Below are positions 40,390 to 40,928 of a stretch of DNA of 40,928 bases, in pieces. Made by a program: the position numbers and the translations under genes. The notes under the pieces were generated by a model, which searched no databases, was not told the origin of the DNA, and worked only from the letters and a program-made list of their open reading frames with translations. The stretch lies in NCBI GenBank assembly GCA_013362785.1, contig JABFVM010000238.1, positions 1 to 40,928 of the forward strand, written 5' to 3'. Each line of letters starts with the position of its first letter. The stretch's first letter is position 1. Origin of the DNA: Streptomyces sp. (GTDB taxonomy: Bacteria; Actinomycetota; Actinomycetes; Streptomycetales; Streptomycetaceae).

Positions 40390-40928
40390 ACGACCTCCTC
40401 CGGATGCCCAGCGACCTCCAGAACACCTACTTCGGACTCGTCGTCCTGCATCTGCGCGAAGCCCTGATCCCGGTGCTGGCCGGACTGCTCGTGGCCCTGC
40501 CCGTCGCCCAGTTGTGCGTGCGGCTGCGCTGGCTGTACCCGCCTGTGCTGTGGGTGACGACCGTGCTGTACGCGATTCCGTCCCTCGCGTTCTTCGTCAT
40601 CCTCATCGACTACACCGGCCTGAGCGAGCTCACGGTGATGATCCCGCTGGCCGTGTACAGCCTGGTGGTGCTGGTCCCGGCCATCGTGGACGGCGTGCGG
40701 TCGGTGCCGCAGGAGACCCTGGCCGCCGCCACCGCCATGGGCTTCGGGCCCGTACGGCGCTATTTCCAGGTGCAGTTGCCGATCGCGGCACCCGCGATCA
40801 TCGCCGGACTGCGGGTCGCGTCGGTGTCGAGCATCTCGCTCGTCAGCGTCGGCATGCTGATCGGCAACGCGGGAGCCCTCGGCAACCTCCTCAACAGCGG
40901 CATGATCTACCACCAGCCGCGCCTGGTG
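40386..40928 (+). CDS. Glycine betaine/choline-type ABC permease (3' end outside window)
   Basis: The first 181 codons of an OpuCB-type permease. Helices are visible from ALIPVLAGLLVALPVAQLCV onward, including YPPVLWVTTVLYAIPSLAFFVILI. The EAA loop is AAATAMGFGPVRRYFQVQLPIAAPAIIAG. The GTG at 40386 overlaps the ATPase stop (GTGA). The gene continues past the right edge, where only the last helix or so should be missing. A second permease and a binding protein are expected next. Confidence 0.92.
   Translation, partial: MNDLLRMPSDLQNTYFGLVVLHLREALIPVLAGLLVALPVAQLCVRLRWLYPPVLWVTTVLYAIPSLAFFVILIDYTGLSELTVMIPLAVYSLVVLVPAIVDGVRSVPQETLAAATAMGFGPVRRYFQVQLPIAAPAIIAGLRVASVSSISLVSVGMLIGNAGALGNLLNSGMIYHQPRLV

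Noticed and set aside
39462..40913. A 483-codon minus-strand frame opposite the OpuC-type genes
   Set aside because: Composition-driven shadow. The plus strand encodes complete ABC motifs and a permease.

Overview
The window has the composition and habits of a Streptomyces chromosome: very high GC, many GTG starts, many 4-bp stop/start overlaps, and three copies of a short GC-rich intergenic repeat that I recognise from Streptomyces genomes. I see 31 protein genes, no RNA genes, no CRISPR array, no phage and no insertion sequence. No gene-free stretch exceeds about 260 bases. The genus call is inference from sequence style.

Positions 1-12409 look like one glycan-utilisation regulon. It holds a sugar ABC importer (permease cut by the left edge, plus its lipoprotein), a cytoplasmic GH38 alpha-mannosidase coupled to a small His-tailed protein, an RpiR-type regulator with a sugar-phosphate-sensing SIS domain, a stand-alone SIS protein, and a secreted GH84 N-acetylglucosaminidase fused to a YVTN beta-propeller. 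A repeated element close to GGTGGTTCAATCCACC lies before the SIS gene, the importer and the mannosidase, and a half-copy lies before the GH84 gene. This points to one repressor controlling the set. The mannosidase start codon is buried in a strong inverted repeat.

Positions 12551-21519 are mixed: a two-helix membrane protein, a DUF4142 protein whose stop codon lies in a 20-bp tandem repeat, a divergent MFS exporter/ArsR regulator pair around a 13-bp perfect palindrome, a large GAF-GAF-SpoIIE-HATPase phosphatase, and a secreted tripeptidyl-aminopeptidase-like hydrolase.

Positions 21667-32920 are the most interesting part. Ten genes are nearly all translationally coupled: an ATP-grasp ligase, a DUF4213/DUF364 putative metal-chelation protein, a cysteine-synthase-like PLP enzyme, a dipeptide-epimerase-type enolase-superfamily enzyme, an MFS exporter, a methyltransferase and a complete Dpp/Nik-type ABC importer. 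A Zur/Fur-like box sits upstream. I read this as a candidate pathway that makes a small dipeptide-like metallophore without an NRPS, exports it and takes back the metal complex. The parts are seen; the product and function are inference.

Positions 33032-40928 continue the metal and redox theme. A DUF2470 gene has an excellent DmdR1/IdeR iron box. Next comes a three-gene flavin electron-transfer operon (ferric-reductase-like membrane flavoprotein, exported protein with two nearly identical FMN-attachment domains, ApbE flavin transferase). Divergent from it is an OmpR-type two-component system. The window closes with the start of a glycine betaine/choline-type (OpuC) ABC importer cut by the right edge.
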